Positions 1 through 6,838 of a stretch of 6,838 nucleotides of DNA are shown in pieces. Made by a program: the position numbers and the translations under genes. The notes under the pieces are model-generated. The model did not search any database and had not been told where the DNA came from. It worked only from the letters and a program-made list of their open reading frames with translations. The DNA is from JAFDXJ01 sp038257845 (GTDB taxonomy: Bacteria; Bacteroidota; Bacteroidia; Chitinophagales; Chitinophagaceae). Every line of letters begins with the position of its first letter. The first letter of the stretch is position 1. Location of the stretch: positions 1 to 6,838 of the forward strand of contig JBBSQL010000076.1 in assembly GCA_038257845.1 (NCBI GenBank), written 5' to 3'.

Positions 1-365
1 AAACCATTGCCCACAATGATTAATGTAAGTGAAACATATAAGGCCGTATTTCCCGGGAATGATAAACCGAAATAGCCCAATGCCATTAGCGTTCCGCCAA
101 AGAATATAGATTTAATATAACCAAGATAACGGTCAGCAATTAAACCACCGATAAATGGCGTGAGATATACCATTGCAATGAAACTTCCCACAACATCTGC
201 CCCCATTTTTTGAGACATCCCTTTTCCTCCTGTTTGATTATCTATTAAATATAAAAAAAGGATTCCAACCATCAGATAGTAAGCAAAACGCTCCCACATT
301 TCTGTGAGAAAAAGGATGTATAATGCTTTAGGATGTTTGCCGGTTTTGGGAGTTATTTCATTCAT
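1..365 (-). CDS. POT/PTR2 family proton-coupled oligopeptide transporter, N-terminal part (cut by window edge)
   Basis: This is an inner-membrane symporter of the POT (PTR2) branch of the major facilitator superfamily, which imports di- and tripeptides with protons. Translating the minus strand from the ATG at 365-363 gives 121 codons open to the left edge; the family is usually about 450-550 residues, so most of the protein is outside. Residues 21-30 read TEMWERFAYY, the family signature ExxERFxYY in helix 1, with E22, E25 and R26 as the proton-coupling residues known from the family. Residues 73-82 read GGLIADRYLG, the MFS-type loop motif after helix 2. The visible end, GNG, matches the start of the GxGxxKPN family motif. 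About four helices are visible (near 15-41, 58-77, 84-103, 107 onward). It is transcribed away from purD. No Shine-Dalgarno or clear promoter was seen. The exact substrate cannot be told from this part. Confidence 0.9.
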   Translation of the reverse strand, partial: MNEITPKTGKHPKALYILFLTEMWERFAYYLMVGILFLYLIDNQTGGKGMSQKMGADVVGSFIAMVYLTPFIGGLIADRYLGYIKSIFFGGTLMALGYFGLSFPGNTALYVSLTLIIVGNG

Positions 366-487
366 ACAAAATGGGGTTTTTTATTTATGTATTTGAAAAA
401 GAAGCCTCAAAATAGGAATAATTTTTAAATAGCAATGCTTATTTTATCAAACGAGGTTACATTCGTTTTTTTTTAAATGAAGTAGGT
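366..487. other. Divergent intergenic spacer between the peptide transporter and purD
   Basis: This AT-rich spacer of 122 bases must hold the start signals for both divergent genes. On the plus strand, TACATTCG at 458-465 is one base off the Bacteroidota -7 consensus TAnnTTTG and lies 22 bases before the purD ATG, but no TTTG is found at the expected distance upstream, so it is a weak candidate. On the minus strand I found no convincing TAnnTTTG. No hairpin, riboswitch-like structure or small gene stands out. Confidence 0.5.
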
Positions 488-1771
488 ATGAATATTTTGA
501 TCCTGGGATCGGGTGGCCGCGAACATGCATTTGCATGGAAAATCAGGCAAAGTAATTTATGCAACCAACTTTTTATAGCACCCGGAAATGCAGGCACAGC
601 GCAATGCGGAACAAATGTAGATCTTTCTGTAAATGACTTCGAAGCACAAAAAAAGTTTTGTCTGCAACAGGATATTGATATGCTTGTGGTAGGCCCGGAA
701 GAGCCATTGGTAAATGGCATTTACGACTTTTTCACAAAAGATGAAGTGCTCCAAAAAATCATCGTGGTAGGTCCATCTGCAAAAGGCGCACAATTAGAAG
801 GCAGCAAAGATTTTTCCAAAAAATTTATGCAGCGACATAAAATTCCTACTGCATCTTATGCCACTTTTGACGAATCATCTTTTGATGAAGGGCTTGCATA
901 TATTCATGCACATTCAATGCCTGTAGTTTTAAAAGCTGATGGGCTCGCGGCTGGTAAAGGGGTTGTGATCTGTAGTAACCCTGAAGAAGCCAAAAAGGTT
1001 TTCACGGAAATGATCCGGCAAAGGCAATTTGGCACTGCTTCTGAAAAAGTGGTGGTGGAGCAGTTTCTCGAAGGTGTAGAGGTTTCAGTTTTTATTTTAA
1101 CCAATGGAAAAAAATATAAAATAATCGGGCACGCAAAAGATTATAAACAAATTGGTGAAGGAAATACCGGAGCGAACACAGGCGGCATGGGATGTGTTTC
1201 ACCCGTACCATTTATGGATGCTGTTTTTTTTGAAAAAATTCAAACGCGCATCATTGATCCTACTATTAAAGGTTTGCAGGATGAAAAAATAAATTATCAT
1301 GGATTTATATTTTTTGGTTTAATAAATGTGCAGGGTGAACCGTTTGTGATTGAATACAATTGCAGGATGGGCGATCCGGAAACGGAAGTAGTGTTACCAC
1401 TTTTAAGGAATGACCTGGTTGCTCTTTTCCGCGATATGCATAATGATAAACTGGATGAAGTAAAAATTGAATTTGATGAAAGCGCCTGTGCAACAGTTGT
1501 CGCGGTGAGTGGAGGTTACCCGGGTACTTATCAAAAGAATAAAGTGATAAAAAATTTACCTGCCGAAACAGGGGATGAGAGCATTATTTTTCATGCCGGG
1601 ACTTTGGAGGAACAAAATGGAAGTATTCTTACAAACGGTGGCCGGGTACTTGCTGTGACTTCTTTTGGAAAAACAATTTCAGGCGCCGCGGAAAAATCAA
1701 TAAAAATTTTATCCGCAATTCATTTTGAGGGTATGTATTTCAGGAAAGATATCGGTTTTGAATTTTTTTAA
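488..1771 (+). CDS. purD: Phosphoribosylamine--glycine ligase (GAR synthetase)
   Basis: PurD joins 5-phosphoribosylamine and glycine using ATP to make glycinamide ribonucleotide, the second step of de novo purine synthesis, in the cytoplasm. The 427 residues match the usual length (about 420-430). The N-terminal domain opens with LILGSGGREHA (residues 4-14) and has VVGPEEPLVNG at 67-77. The ATP-grasp part carries KADGLAAGKGVV (149-160), the nucleotide-binding lysine region; NTGANTGGMGCVSP (226-239); and EYNCRMGDPETE (289-300), whose acidic residues and N291 fit the metal and phosphate site. The C-terminal domain has NGGRVLAVTSFG (383-394). The ATG at 488 is chosen because the Rossmann-like strand begins directly after it, and the short ATG at 477 upstream hits a stop at once. 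It stands alone here: its upstream neighbour is divergent and the mre cluster starts 176 bases downstream. The identification is secure. Confidence 0.97.
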   Translation: MNILILGSGGREHAFAWKIRQSNLCNQLFIAPGNAGTAQCGTNVDLSVNDFEAQKKFCLQQDIDMLVVGPEEPLVNGIYDFFTKDEVLQKIIVVGPSAKGAQLEGSKDFSKKFMQRHKIPTASYATFDESSFDEGLAYIHAHSMPVVLKADGLAAGKGVVICSNPEEAKKVFTEMIRQRQFGTASEKVVVEQFLEGVEVSVFILTNGKKYKIIGHAKDYKQIGEGNTGANTGGMGCVSPVPFMDAVFFEKIQTRIIDPTIKGLQDEKINYHGFIFFGLINVQGEPFVIEYNCRMGDPETEVVLPLLRNDLVALFRDMHNDKLDEVKIEFDESACATVVAVSGGYPGTYQKNKVIKNLPAETGDESIIFHAGTLEEQNGSILTNGGRVLAVTSFGKTISGAAEKSIKILSAIHFEGMYFRKDIGFEFF

Positions 1772-1947
1772 AATAATCCGTTCAATTATAAATAAAAAAA
1801 ATTACTTTCAGGTTTTCCCGGTAAGAGAAAATTCAATGTTGTTAATACTTGGCCAAACAAATCATGAGCATATATCTGCTTTGTTATTTCCAAATTTTTC
1901 ACACAACTTTGCGGGCATTAATTACACTTTAAGGAATCACAAACATA
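1772..1947. other. Intergenic region between purD and mreB
   Basis: This gap of 176 bases is AT-rich and has no supportable gene. The purD-proximal two thirds show no strong GC-rich hairpin with a T run, so no intrinsic terminator can be called; the only inverted repeat noticed is TTTTC/GAAAA (1813-1817 and 1827-1831), which is too weak. The mreB-proximal end carries the promoter match at 1880-1911 and a possible AAGGAA ribosome-binding site at 1931-1936, 11 bases before the mreB ATG. Confidence 0.6.
1880..1911 (+). promoter_or_regulatory. Candidate Bacteroidota-type promoter of the mre cluster
   Basis: TTTG at 1880-1883, a spacer of 20 bases, and CAACTTTG at 1904-1911 match the known Bacteroidota housekeeping promoter pattern (-33 TTTG, -7 TAnnTTTG) with one mismatch (C for the first T). 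The -7 element ends 36 bases before the mreB ATG, so the leader would be about 30 bases. This is pattern matching in AT-rich DNA, not proof of transcription, but position and spacing are both right. Confidence 0.55.
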
Positions 1948-2973
1948 ATGGGCATATTTAATTTTTTTACACAGGAGATTGCAATGGATTTGGGCACTGC
2001 AAATACCTTAATTATTCATAATGATGAAATAGTGGTGAATGAGCCGTCTATTGTTGCATTAAACAGGAACAATCCAAAAGAAGTTATTGCTGTAGGCAAA
2101 CGTGCATTACTGATGCATGAAAAAACACATGAAAGTATTCGAACAGTACGTCCCTTAAAAGATGGTGTGATTGCAGATTTTAATGCTGCCGAACTGATGA
2201 TCCGGGAAATGATCAAAATGATCTATCCCAAAAGGCCATTATTTCCGCCCACCTGGAGAATGATGATCTGCATTCCTTCAAGTATTACTGAAGTGGAAAA
2301 AAGAGCGGTTCGCGACAGTGCAGAACAGGCTGGCGCTAAAGAAGTATATCTTTTACACGAACCAATGGCAGCAGCAATCGGAATTGGTATAGATGTGGAA
2401 GAACCCGTTGGAAATATGATCATTGATATAGGTGGTGGTACTACAGGTATTACTGTTATTGCCCTGGCTGGAATTGTTTGTGATCAGTCTATACGCATTG
2501 CAGGCGATGAATTTACTGCAGACATCATGGAAGCTTTACGCCGGTATCATAGTCTTTTGATAGGAGAAAGAACGGCTGAGCAAATCAAAATTCAAATTGG
2601 CGCTGCCATGAAAGACCTGGAAGATCCGCCTGAAGACCTGCCGGTAAATGGAAGGGATTTGGTAACTGGTATTCCAAAACAAATCATGGTGAGCTACCAG
2701 GAAATTGCCGAAGCATTGGATAAGTCCATTTTCAAAATAGAAGAAGCCATTTTAAAAGCGCTTGAGACCACACCTCCGGAATTGGCGGGTGATATTTACC
2801 GCAGGGGAATTTATATTACAGGCGGCGGTGCATTATTACGTGGTTTGGATAAACGTATAAGTCAAAAAATAAAATTACCTGTTCATATAGCAGATGATCC
2901 TTTGAAAAGTGTTGTTCGCGGAACCGGTATGGCATTAAAAAATTACCAGCGTTATCCATTTGTGATGCGTTAA
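1948..2973 (+). CDS. mreB: Rod shape-determining protein MreB (bacterial actin homologue)
   Basis: MreB polymerises with ATP into membrane-bound antiparallel filaments that orient the lateral-wall synthesis machinery. The 341 residues fit the family (about 330-350). The first residues, MGIFNFFTQEI, fit the amphipathic membrane-binding N-terminus followed by the first strand. The actin-fold nucleotide motifs are in order: phosphate-1 AMDLGTANTLI (12-22), the HEPMAAAIG segment (137-145) with E138 at the position of the catalytic glutamate, phosphate-2 IIDIGGGTTGITVI (158-171), GERTAEQIK (206-214), and the adenosine motif YITGGGALLRG (289-299). DDPLKSVVRGTG (316-327) is the usual C-terminal signature. 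It is first in a same-strand cluster, 70 bases before mreC, behind a promoter match at 1880-1911. The ATG at 1948 is supported by the N-terminal helix directly after it and by AAGGAA 11 bases upstream. Nothing is missing or broken. Confidence 0.98.
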   Translation: MGIFNFFTQEIAMDLGTANTLIIHNDEIVVNEPSIVALNRNNPKEVIAVGKRALLMHEKTHESIRTVRPLKDGVIADFNAAELMIREMIKMIYPKRPLFPPTWRMMICIPSSITEVEKRAVRDSAEQAGAKEVYLLHEPMAAAIGIGIDVEEPVGNMIIDIGGGTTGITVIALAGIVCDQSIRIAGDEFTADIMEALRRYHSLLIGERTAEQIKIQIGAAMKDLEDPPEDLPVNGRDLVTGIPKQIMVSYQEIAEALDKSIFKIEEAILKALETTPPELAGDIYRRGIYITGGGALLRGLDKRISQKIKLPVHIADDPLKSVVRGTGMALKNYQRYPFVMR

Positions 2974-3043
2974 AGGATTCTTCAAAAAATCCCGGTATTT
3001 TTATAACTTGAAAAATGTATATCCAGGATTTATTTAACCATCT

Positions 3044-3895
3044 ATGCGTAATATTTTTCTATTTATAAAAAGATTTTTTATTTTCTTTCTCTTCCTGGTA
3101 TTACAGGTTATTTCCATATCTATCCTGGTTTCTTACAATAAAACACACCAGGCTATTTTTTCCGGCATTTCCAATGAAATGACTGGCTGGGTCAGCAGCA
3201 AGTATAATGGCGTGGAATATTATTTCCGTTTGAAAAAAACGAATGAAGACCTCGCAACGGAAAACAGCCGCCTGCGCACAATCCTGGCAACGCAACTGGA
3301 TGACCCGGATACTACAAAAATTTCAAGAATTGATTCGCTGTTGAAAGATACGTTGGGAAGAGTGCGGAAATTTAATTTTTTACCCGCTAAAGTGGTGAAT
3401 AATTCAGTGAACCAGGAAAATAATTATATCACTTTATTCCGAGGTTCCAAACAAGGAGTCAATACCTATATGGCTGTTTGTGGGCCGGATGGTATTGTGG
3501 GCCGTGTTGTTTCTGTAAGTGAAAATTATAGTGTGGTAATGAGCCTGCTCAATCACAACAGTAAAGTAAGTGCTATGATGCTTCATTCAAATTATACCGG
3601 GATTGTTGAATGGGATGGTAGCGACCCGCAATACCTGGAAATGCATGGAATTCCTAAAGGTGCTAAAATAAAAATAGGCGATACTGTAATAACCAGTAAT
3701 CTTTCCGGCAATTTCCCGGAAGGTTTGATGGTGGGAACGATTACTGAAAATGCCATTGATCAGTCAACAGGATATTATAATTTAAAACTGAGATCAGCCA
3801 CTAATTTTCTCACCATCCAATATGCTTACCTCGTGGAAAATTCTATGTGGACCGAACAAAAACAACTTGAAATAAAATCAGCAGTCAATCCATGA
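3044..3895 (+). CDS. mreC: Rod shape-determining protein MreC
   Basis: MreC is a bitopic inner-membrane protein whose periplasmic part binds PBP2 and helps switch the RodA-PBP2 synthase on. The 283 residues are typical. A short positively charged N-terminus is followed by one phenylalanine-rich membrane helix (about 11-30). A segment likely to be helical or coiled coil follows (about 55-85, including LKKTNEDLATENSRLRTIL), as in known MreC dimers. The beta-rich domain spans about 110-268, with AKVVNN (115-120), GSKQGVNTYMAVCGPDGIVGRV (from 134) and the family hallmark GDTVITSNLSGNFPEGLMVG (212-231), matching the SGxFPxGxxVG pattern. It lies 70 bases after mreB with no terminator between them, and its last four bases overlap the mreD start, so co-transcription with both is likely. 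No clear Shine-Dalgarno: AGGA at 3025-3028 is 15 bases from the ATG, too far to be convincing. Confidence 0.95.
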   Translation: MRNIFLFIKRFFIFFLFLVLQVISISILVSYNKTHQAIFSGISNEMTGWVSSKYNGVEYYFRLKKTNEDLATENSRLRTILATQLDDPDTTKISRIDSLLKDTLGRVRKFNFLPAKVVNNSVNQENNYITLFRGSKQGVNTYMAVCGPDGIVGRVVSVSENYSVVMSLLNHNSKVSAMMLHSNYTGIVEWDGSDPQYLEMHGIPKGAKIKIGDTVITSNLSGNFPEGLMVGTITENAIDQSTGYYNLKLRSATNFLTIQYAYLVENSMWTEQKQLEIKSAVNP

Positions 3896-4425
3896 GTTCA
3901 TTGCTAAAAAATATTATTCGTTTTGTATTATTTATTTTGGTGCAGGCTTATGTACTTGATAAAATTCCGCCAATCCAGGAATACCTGAAACCTATTTTAT
4001 ATTTTTTATTTATTCTCTGGCTGCCGTTTAATATTTCCCGCCCTGCATTATTAATTATTGCATTTATTTTTGGCTTATGCATGGATTATTTCAGTGGTAC
4101 ACCCGGCTTACATGCAGCTCCCTGTGTATTGATCGCATACCTGCGACCATTTATTTTAAACATTTTACTGCCGCGTGAAATTTCGGGAACGAGTTATGCA
4201 GAACCCAGTATTAAAAGTATGGGGTTTGCTGCTTATGGCGTTTATATTCTCATTCTTACTTTTATTCATCACGTTTACCTTGTATTCATTGAATGGCTTC
4301 AGTTTGGCGACCTGCTCTTTTTTATAGGAAAAGTTACGCTTACAACTGCCTTAAGTTTATTATTAATTCTCATCACAGAAATGCTGTTTTACCGAAAGGC
4401 AAAATACAAAACAAACACTGCATAA
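3892..4425 (+). CDS. mreD: Rod shape-determining protein MreD
   Basis: MreD is a small polytopic inner-membrane protein of the elongation complex; it binds MreC and tunes how MreC acts on PBP2. The 177 residues match the family (about 160-180). Hydrophobic stretches suggest five or six helices (about 7-23, 34-47, 51-66, 74-93, 111-134, 141-167). The family signature is seen from F58 to Y83: GLCMDYFSGTPGLHA (61-75), a conserved aspartate (D65) followed by GLHA, then IAYLRPF. The ATG shares ATGA (3892-3895) with the mreC stop codon, which strongly suggests translational coupling and explains the absence of a ribosome-binding site. MreD diverges fast in sequence, so the call rests on the signature, the hydrophobic profile and the position between mreC and the PBP2 gene. 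Confidence 0.93.
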   Translation: MSSLLKNIIRFVLFILVQAYVLDKIPPIQEYLKPILYFLFILWLPFNISRPALLIIAFIFGLCMDYFSGTPGLHAAPCVLIAYLRPFILNILLPREISGTSYAEPSIKSMGFAAYGVYILILTFIHHVYLVFIEWLQFGDLLFFIGKVTLTTALSLLLILITEMLFYRKAKYKTNTA

Positions 4426-4460
4426 TATTTCGCGGAATATTTCTTAAATTTAGTTTTTTT
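4424..4460 (+). repeat. Weak AT-rich hairpin and direct repeat just after mreD
   Basis: AATATTTC occurs twice (4424-4431 and 4436-4443). Because AATATT is its own complement, the RNA can also fold as a stem of seven pairs, one of them G-U (4424-4430 with 4435-4441), around a CGCG loop. A run of seven T follows at 4454-4460, but 12 bases beyond the stem, and the stem is nearly all A-U. It could weaken read-through from mreD but is not a canonical terminator. Confidence 0.25.
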
Positions 4461-4465
4461 AAAAT

Positions 4466-4496
4466 ACTTTTTTTTAAGTTTCATTCAGCAACTTTG
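4466..4496 (+). promoter_or_regulatory. Candidate internal promoter before the PBP2 gene
   Basis: CAACTTTG at 4489-4496 repeats exactly the -7 element proposed for mreB and ends 34 bases before the mrdA ATG, almost the same distance. The upstream region is T-rich (eight T at 4468-4475) but no exact TTTG lies at the usual spacing, so the -33 half is poor. The 105-base gap after mreD, long for this cluster, makes an extra promoter plausible. Left boundary is approximate. Confidence 0.4.
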
Positions 4497-4530
4497 CATA
4501 GGGTTTTCACTACAAAAATATTTCTACAAA

Positions 4531-6606
4531 ATGCCGGTATATAACCAGTCCAGGAGCAGGATCATCCAAATTATTTTTTTGGTTGTTTTTCTTGTCATCA
4601 TTGTGCAGTTGATGAACCTGCAGCTTTTCTCCTCTGATTTTAAGATCATGGCAGAAAATAATGCACGTTACCGGAAAGTTATTTATCCCAACCGCGGAAT
4701 TATTTATGATCGGAAACACCGGGCTATTCTTGAAAATACCATCATGTATGACCTGATCGTAACACCTTCCGAAACGAAGGGACTTGATACTTCACTCTTG
4801 TGCAATATCCTGGGCATTGATACAGCAGATTACAGGAAAAAGATCATTACGGCAATTATCAAAAATAGCAGTTACAAACCAAGTGTTTTCGCACCATTGG
4901 TAAGCCCCGAAGTGTATGCAAGGCTGAATGAAAACATGTATAAATTTCCCGGGTTTCTCCTTTCGGAAAGGCCCATCCGCACCTATCCTTATCACGTAGC
5001 AGCAGGCGTATTGGGTTACCTGGGAGAAGTGGATTCCGGTTTTTTACGCCGGCATGAAAGTGATGGTTATGAACCAGGTGATTATGCCGGCATGACGGGA
5101 CTGGAAAGGAGCTATGAAAAAGTCTTAATGGGCCAGCGTGGTATCCAGTATTTTATCCGGGACAATCGTAGCCGGTTGCAGGGAGCTTATGAAAATGGAA
5201 AATATGACACGCTTGCTGTTGCCGGGCGAAATTTATATACCAGTATGGATGTGGAATTACAGCAACTTGCCGAAAAATTATTTACCAATAAAATTGGCAG
5301 TGTTGTAGCAATTGATCCGAGAACAGGTGGTATCCTCGCCATGGCAACCAGTCCTACTTATGATCCAAATGTATTATCAGGTGCAGCAAGAAGGAGCAAT
5401 TTTGGAAGATTGATCATGGATACAGCGAGGCCATTATTAAACAGGGCCATTAAAGGACAATATCCTCCCGGTTCTACTTTTAAACCGATGGGTGCATTAA
5501 TTGCCCTTGATGAGGGACTGATTACTCCATCTTTTGGATATGCATGTTATGGCGGTTATTATGCATGTGGCAGGGGCGTAAAATGCACGCACTCCAATCC
5601 AGGCCATGCAGCAAATCTCCGGCTTGCCCTCGCCAATTCCTGCAATTCTTATTTCTGCCAGATATTCAGGATGGTCATTGATAATCCGAAATATAAATCT
5701 ACCGCACAGGGATATTTGGTTTGGAAAAAATATATGAACGATTTTGGAATGGGGGTTCGTTCTGGTATAGATTTACCCAGCGAGGATAAAGGAAATATCC
5801 CGGATACTGCACAATACAATCGAGACTTCGGTGGATTTGCACGGTGGAATAGTTGTAATATTCTTACGCTTGGAATTGGCCAGGACAGGATGCTGGTAAC
5901 CCCTTTGCAGATGGCGAATTTAATGGCAATCATAGCCAATAAAGGTTCTTATTTTGTGCCTCACTTTGTGGATAGTATTGAAAACCAGGAAACAAACGAT
6001 TCTGTTTACCTGAACAAGTATAAGATCAGGCACACAGTTACACATATTTCTGATTCAGACTATAATGCCGTACAATTGGGCATGCTGGATGTTACAGAGT
6101 TTGGAACAGCAACCAATGTGCAAATCCCGGGCATTGAAATCTGTGCAAAAACCGGAACTGCGCAAAATCCGCATGGAAAAAATCATTCTATTTTCGTTGC
6201 CTTTGCCCCCCGTAAAAATCCGAAAATTGCCATTGCAGTTGTTGTGGAAAATGCCGGGTATGGCGCTACCTGGGCCGCGCCGATTGCTTCGCTGATGATG
6301 GAAAAATATTTAAATGATACGATCGCCACAAACAGGTTGCCTGAAGTGGAAAGAATCTCAAAAGCCGATCTGATTCCTGCGGAAATAAAACATTGGTATT
6401 ATATGAAAGATTCAATCAAACAGGAAAAACTGACTAAACAAATTGACCTGGATACCGTTCCTGTTTTTCAAAATAACCTGGAAAATAAAAAAATAACTTT
6501 TGATCCTGAGGCCGAACCAAACAGGAAAGAGTCTGGTGGAAATGATACGATAAAGATCAAGCAGGACATGATCAAACCGCAAAAGAAAATTAATAAAAAG
6601 CCCTGA
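4531..6606 (+). CDS. mrdA: Penicillin-binding protein 2 (elongation-specific peptidoglycan DD-transpeptidase)
   Basis: PBP2 is the class B transpeptidase that cross-links lateral-wall peptidoglycan in the periplasm, as partner of RodA. The 691 residues include one N-terminal membrane anchor (about 11-32); a pedestal domain with the conserved RGIIYDR (55-61), RPIRTYPY (147-154) and GMTGLERSYE (187-196); and the transpeptidase domain from about 230. All three active-site motifs are present: S315-TF-K318 (nucleophile serine), S370-C-N372 and K540-T-G542. A basic, polar tail from about 605 to 691 lies beyond the catalytic fold and makes the protein longer than E. coli PBP2 (about 630). Cysteines 339, 346, 352 and 371 with histidines 354 and 359 cluster around the SxN motif. 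The gene follows mreD by 105 bases and precedes rodA by 7 bases, a pairing that favours PBP2 over the division enzyme FtsI. The ATG is placed directly before the membrane anchor. Confidence 0.97.
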   Translation: MPVYNQSRSRIIQIIFLVVFLVIIVQLMNLQLFSSDFKIMAENNARYRKVIYPNRGIIYDRKHRAILENTIMYDLIVTPSETKGLDTSLLCNILGIDTADYRKKIITAIIKNSSYKPSVFAPLVSPEVYARLNENMYKFPGFLLSERPIRTYPYHVAAGVLGYLGEVDSGFLRRHESDGYEPGDYAGMTGLERSYEKVLMGQRGIQYFIRDNRSRLQGAYENGKYDTLAVAGRNLYTSMDVELQQLAEKLFTNKIGSVVAIDPRTGGILAMATSPTYDPNVLSGAARRSNFGRLIMDTARPLLNRAIKGQYPPGSTFKPMGALIALDEGLITPSFGYACYGGYYACGRGVKCTHSNPGHAANLRLALANSCNSYFCQIFRMVIDNPKYKSTAQGYLVWKKYMNDFGMGVRSGIDLPSEDKGNIPDTAQYNRDFGGFARWNSCNILTLGIGQDRMLVTPLQMANLMAIIANKGSYFVPHFVDSIENQETNDSVYLNKYKIRHTVTHISDSDYNAVQLGMLDVTEFGTATNVQIPGIEICAKTGTAQNPHGKNHSIFVAFAPRKNPKIAIAVVVENAGYGATWAAPIASLMMEKYLNDTIATNRLPEVERISKADLIPAEIKHWYYMKDSIKQEKLTKQIDLDTVPVFQNNLENKKITFDPEAEPNRKESGGNDTIKIKQDMIKPQKKINKKP

Positions 6607-6613
6607 AACTAAA

Positions 6614-6838
6614 ATGGCTAAAACGAACTCAATAAATATATCGAAAGGAGTGGATTGGTTGATTATCGGACTGTATATCACTTTGGTTGCGATTGGTATT
6701 TTATGTATTTTTATGGTAGAATATAAACCGGGTAATGCAACACTGGAAAGCTTTTACGCCAGGGATACCAATTATAGTAAGCAATTATTTTTTGTAGTGA
6801 TTTGCATTTTCACAGCGGTTTTCATCCTGCTTAGTGAT
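6614..6838 (+). CDS. rodA: Rod shape-determining protein RodA, N-terminal part (cut by window edge)
   Basis: RodA is the SEDS-family glycosyltransferase that polymerises glycan strands from lipid II in the inner membrane, acting with PBP2. Only 75 codons are visible, open to the right edge; full RodA is about 370-430 residues. The start shows a short cytoplasmic segment, then VDWLIIGLYITLVAIGILCI beginning at residue 13 (membrane helix 1, to about 35), an extracytoplasmic loop with NYSKQ (53-57), and the start of helix 2 (about 58-73). The pattern of a DW entering helix 1 and a KQ entering helix 2 fits RodA. The diagnostic later loops, including the catalytic aspartate, are outside the window, so the call leans on the position 7 bases after mrdA. 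FtsW is the main alternative but would be expected in the division cluster instead. Confidence 0.88.
   Translation, partial: MAKTNSINISKGVDWLIIGLYITLVAIGILCIFMVEYKPGNATLESFYARDTNYSKQLFFVVICIFTAVFILLSD

Noticed and set aside
477..485. Two-codon mini-ORF (ATG AAG TAG) just before the purD start, considered as a regulatory leader
   Set aside because: Such short ORFs arise easily by chance in AT-rich DNA, it is out of frame with purD, and no ribosome-binding site or structure supports it.
1811..1833. Inverted repeat TTTTC/GAAAA after purD, considered as a terminator
   Set aside because: The stem is only five pairs, mostly A-T, with a loop of nine bases and no T run after it.
1725..1961. Open reading frame of 78 codons bridging the end of purD and the start of mreB
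   Set aside because: It overlaps both secure genes in another frame, runs across the promoter region, and shows no recognisable motif or start signal.
2974..3043. Gap between mreB and mreC, considered for a promoter or terminator
   Set aside because: No TAnnTTTG element at a sensible distance and no stable hairpin with a T run was found; simple read-through fits better.
4293..4544. Open reading frame of 83 codons overlapping mreD and the mrdA start
   Set aside because: It is an out-of-frame shadow of mreD extended through an AT-rich gap, with phenylalanine- and lysine-rich composition typical of translated non-coding DNA.

Overview
The window looks like a chromosomal segment of a Bacteroidota bacterium, probably from or near the Chitinophagaceae. 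This rests on the AT-rich non-coding DNA, the general lack of good Shine-Dalgarno sites, promoter-like matches to the Bacteroidota consensus (TTTG, about 20 bases, TAnnTTTG), and the protein styles (EYNCRMGDPETE in PurD, GRDLVTGIPKQ in MreB). The taxonomic call is inference from pattern recognition; no search was run.

Layout. Bases 1-365 (minus strand) hold the N-terminal third or less of a POT/PTR2 proton-coupled peptide transporter whose rest lies off the left edge. A 122-base divergent spacer separates it from purD (488-1771, plus strand), the glycinamide ribonucleotide synthetase of purine biosynthesis. After a 176-base gap with a good promoter match comes the cell-elongation (rod complex) cluster, all on the plus strand: mreB (1948-2973), mreC (3044-3895), mreD (3892-4425, overlapping mreC by ATGA), mrdA/PBP2 (4531-6606) and the first 75 codons of rodA (6614 to the right edge).

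How the genes work together. MreB filaments under the inner membrane, with MreC and MreD, position and activate the SEDS glycosyltransferase RodA and its partner transpeptidase PBP2, which together build lateral-wall peptidoglycan. The order mreBCD-mrdA-rodA keeps all five core parts together. The spacing suggests one promoter before mreB and a possible second before mrdA.

All complete genes look intact, with expected lengths and catalytic motifs. I see no RNA gene, CRISPR array, insertion sequence, prophage part or defence system, and nothing I would call a previously undescribed system. The most interesting details are a Cys/His cluster around the PBP2 active site that may be a metal site, and matching promoter-like elements before mreB and mrdA.
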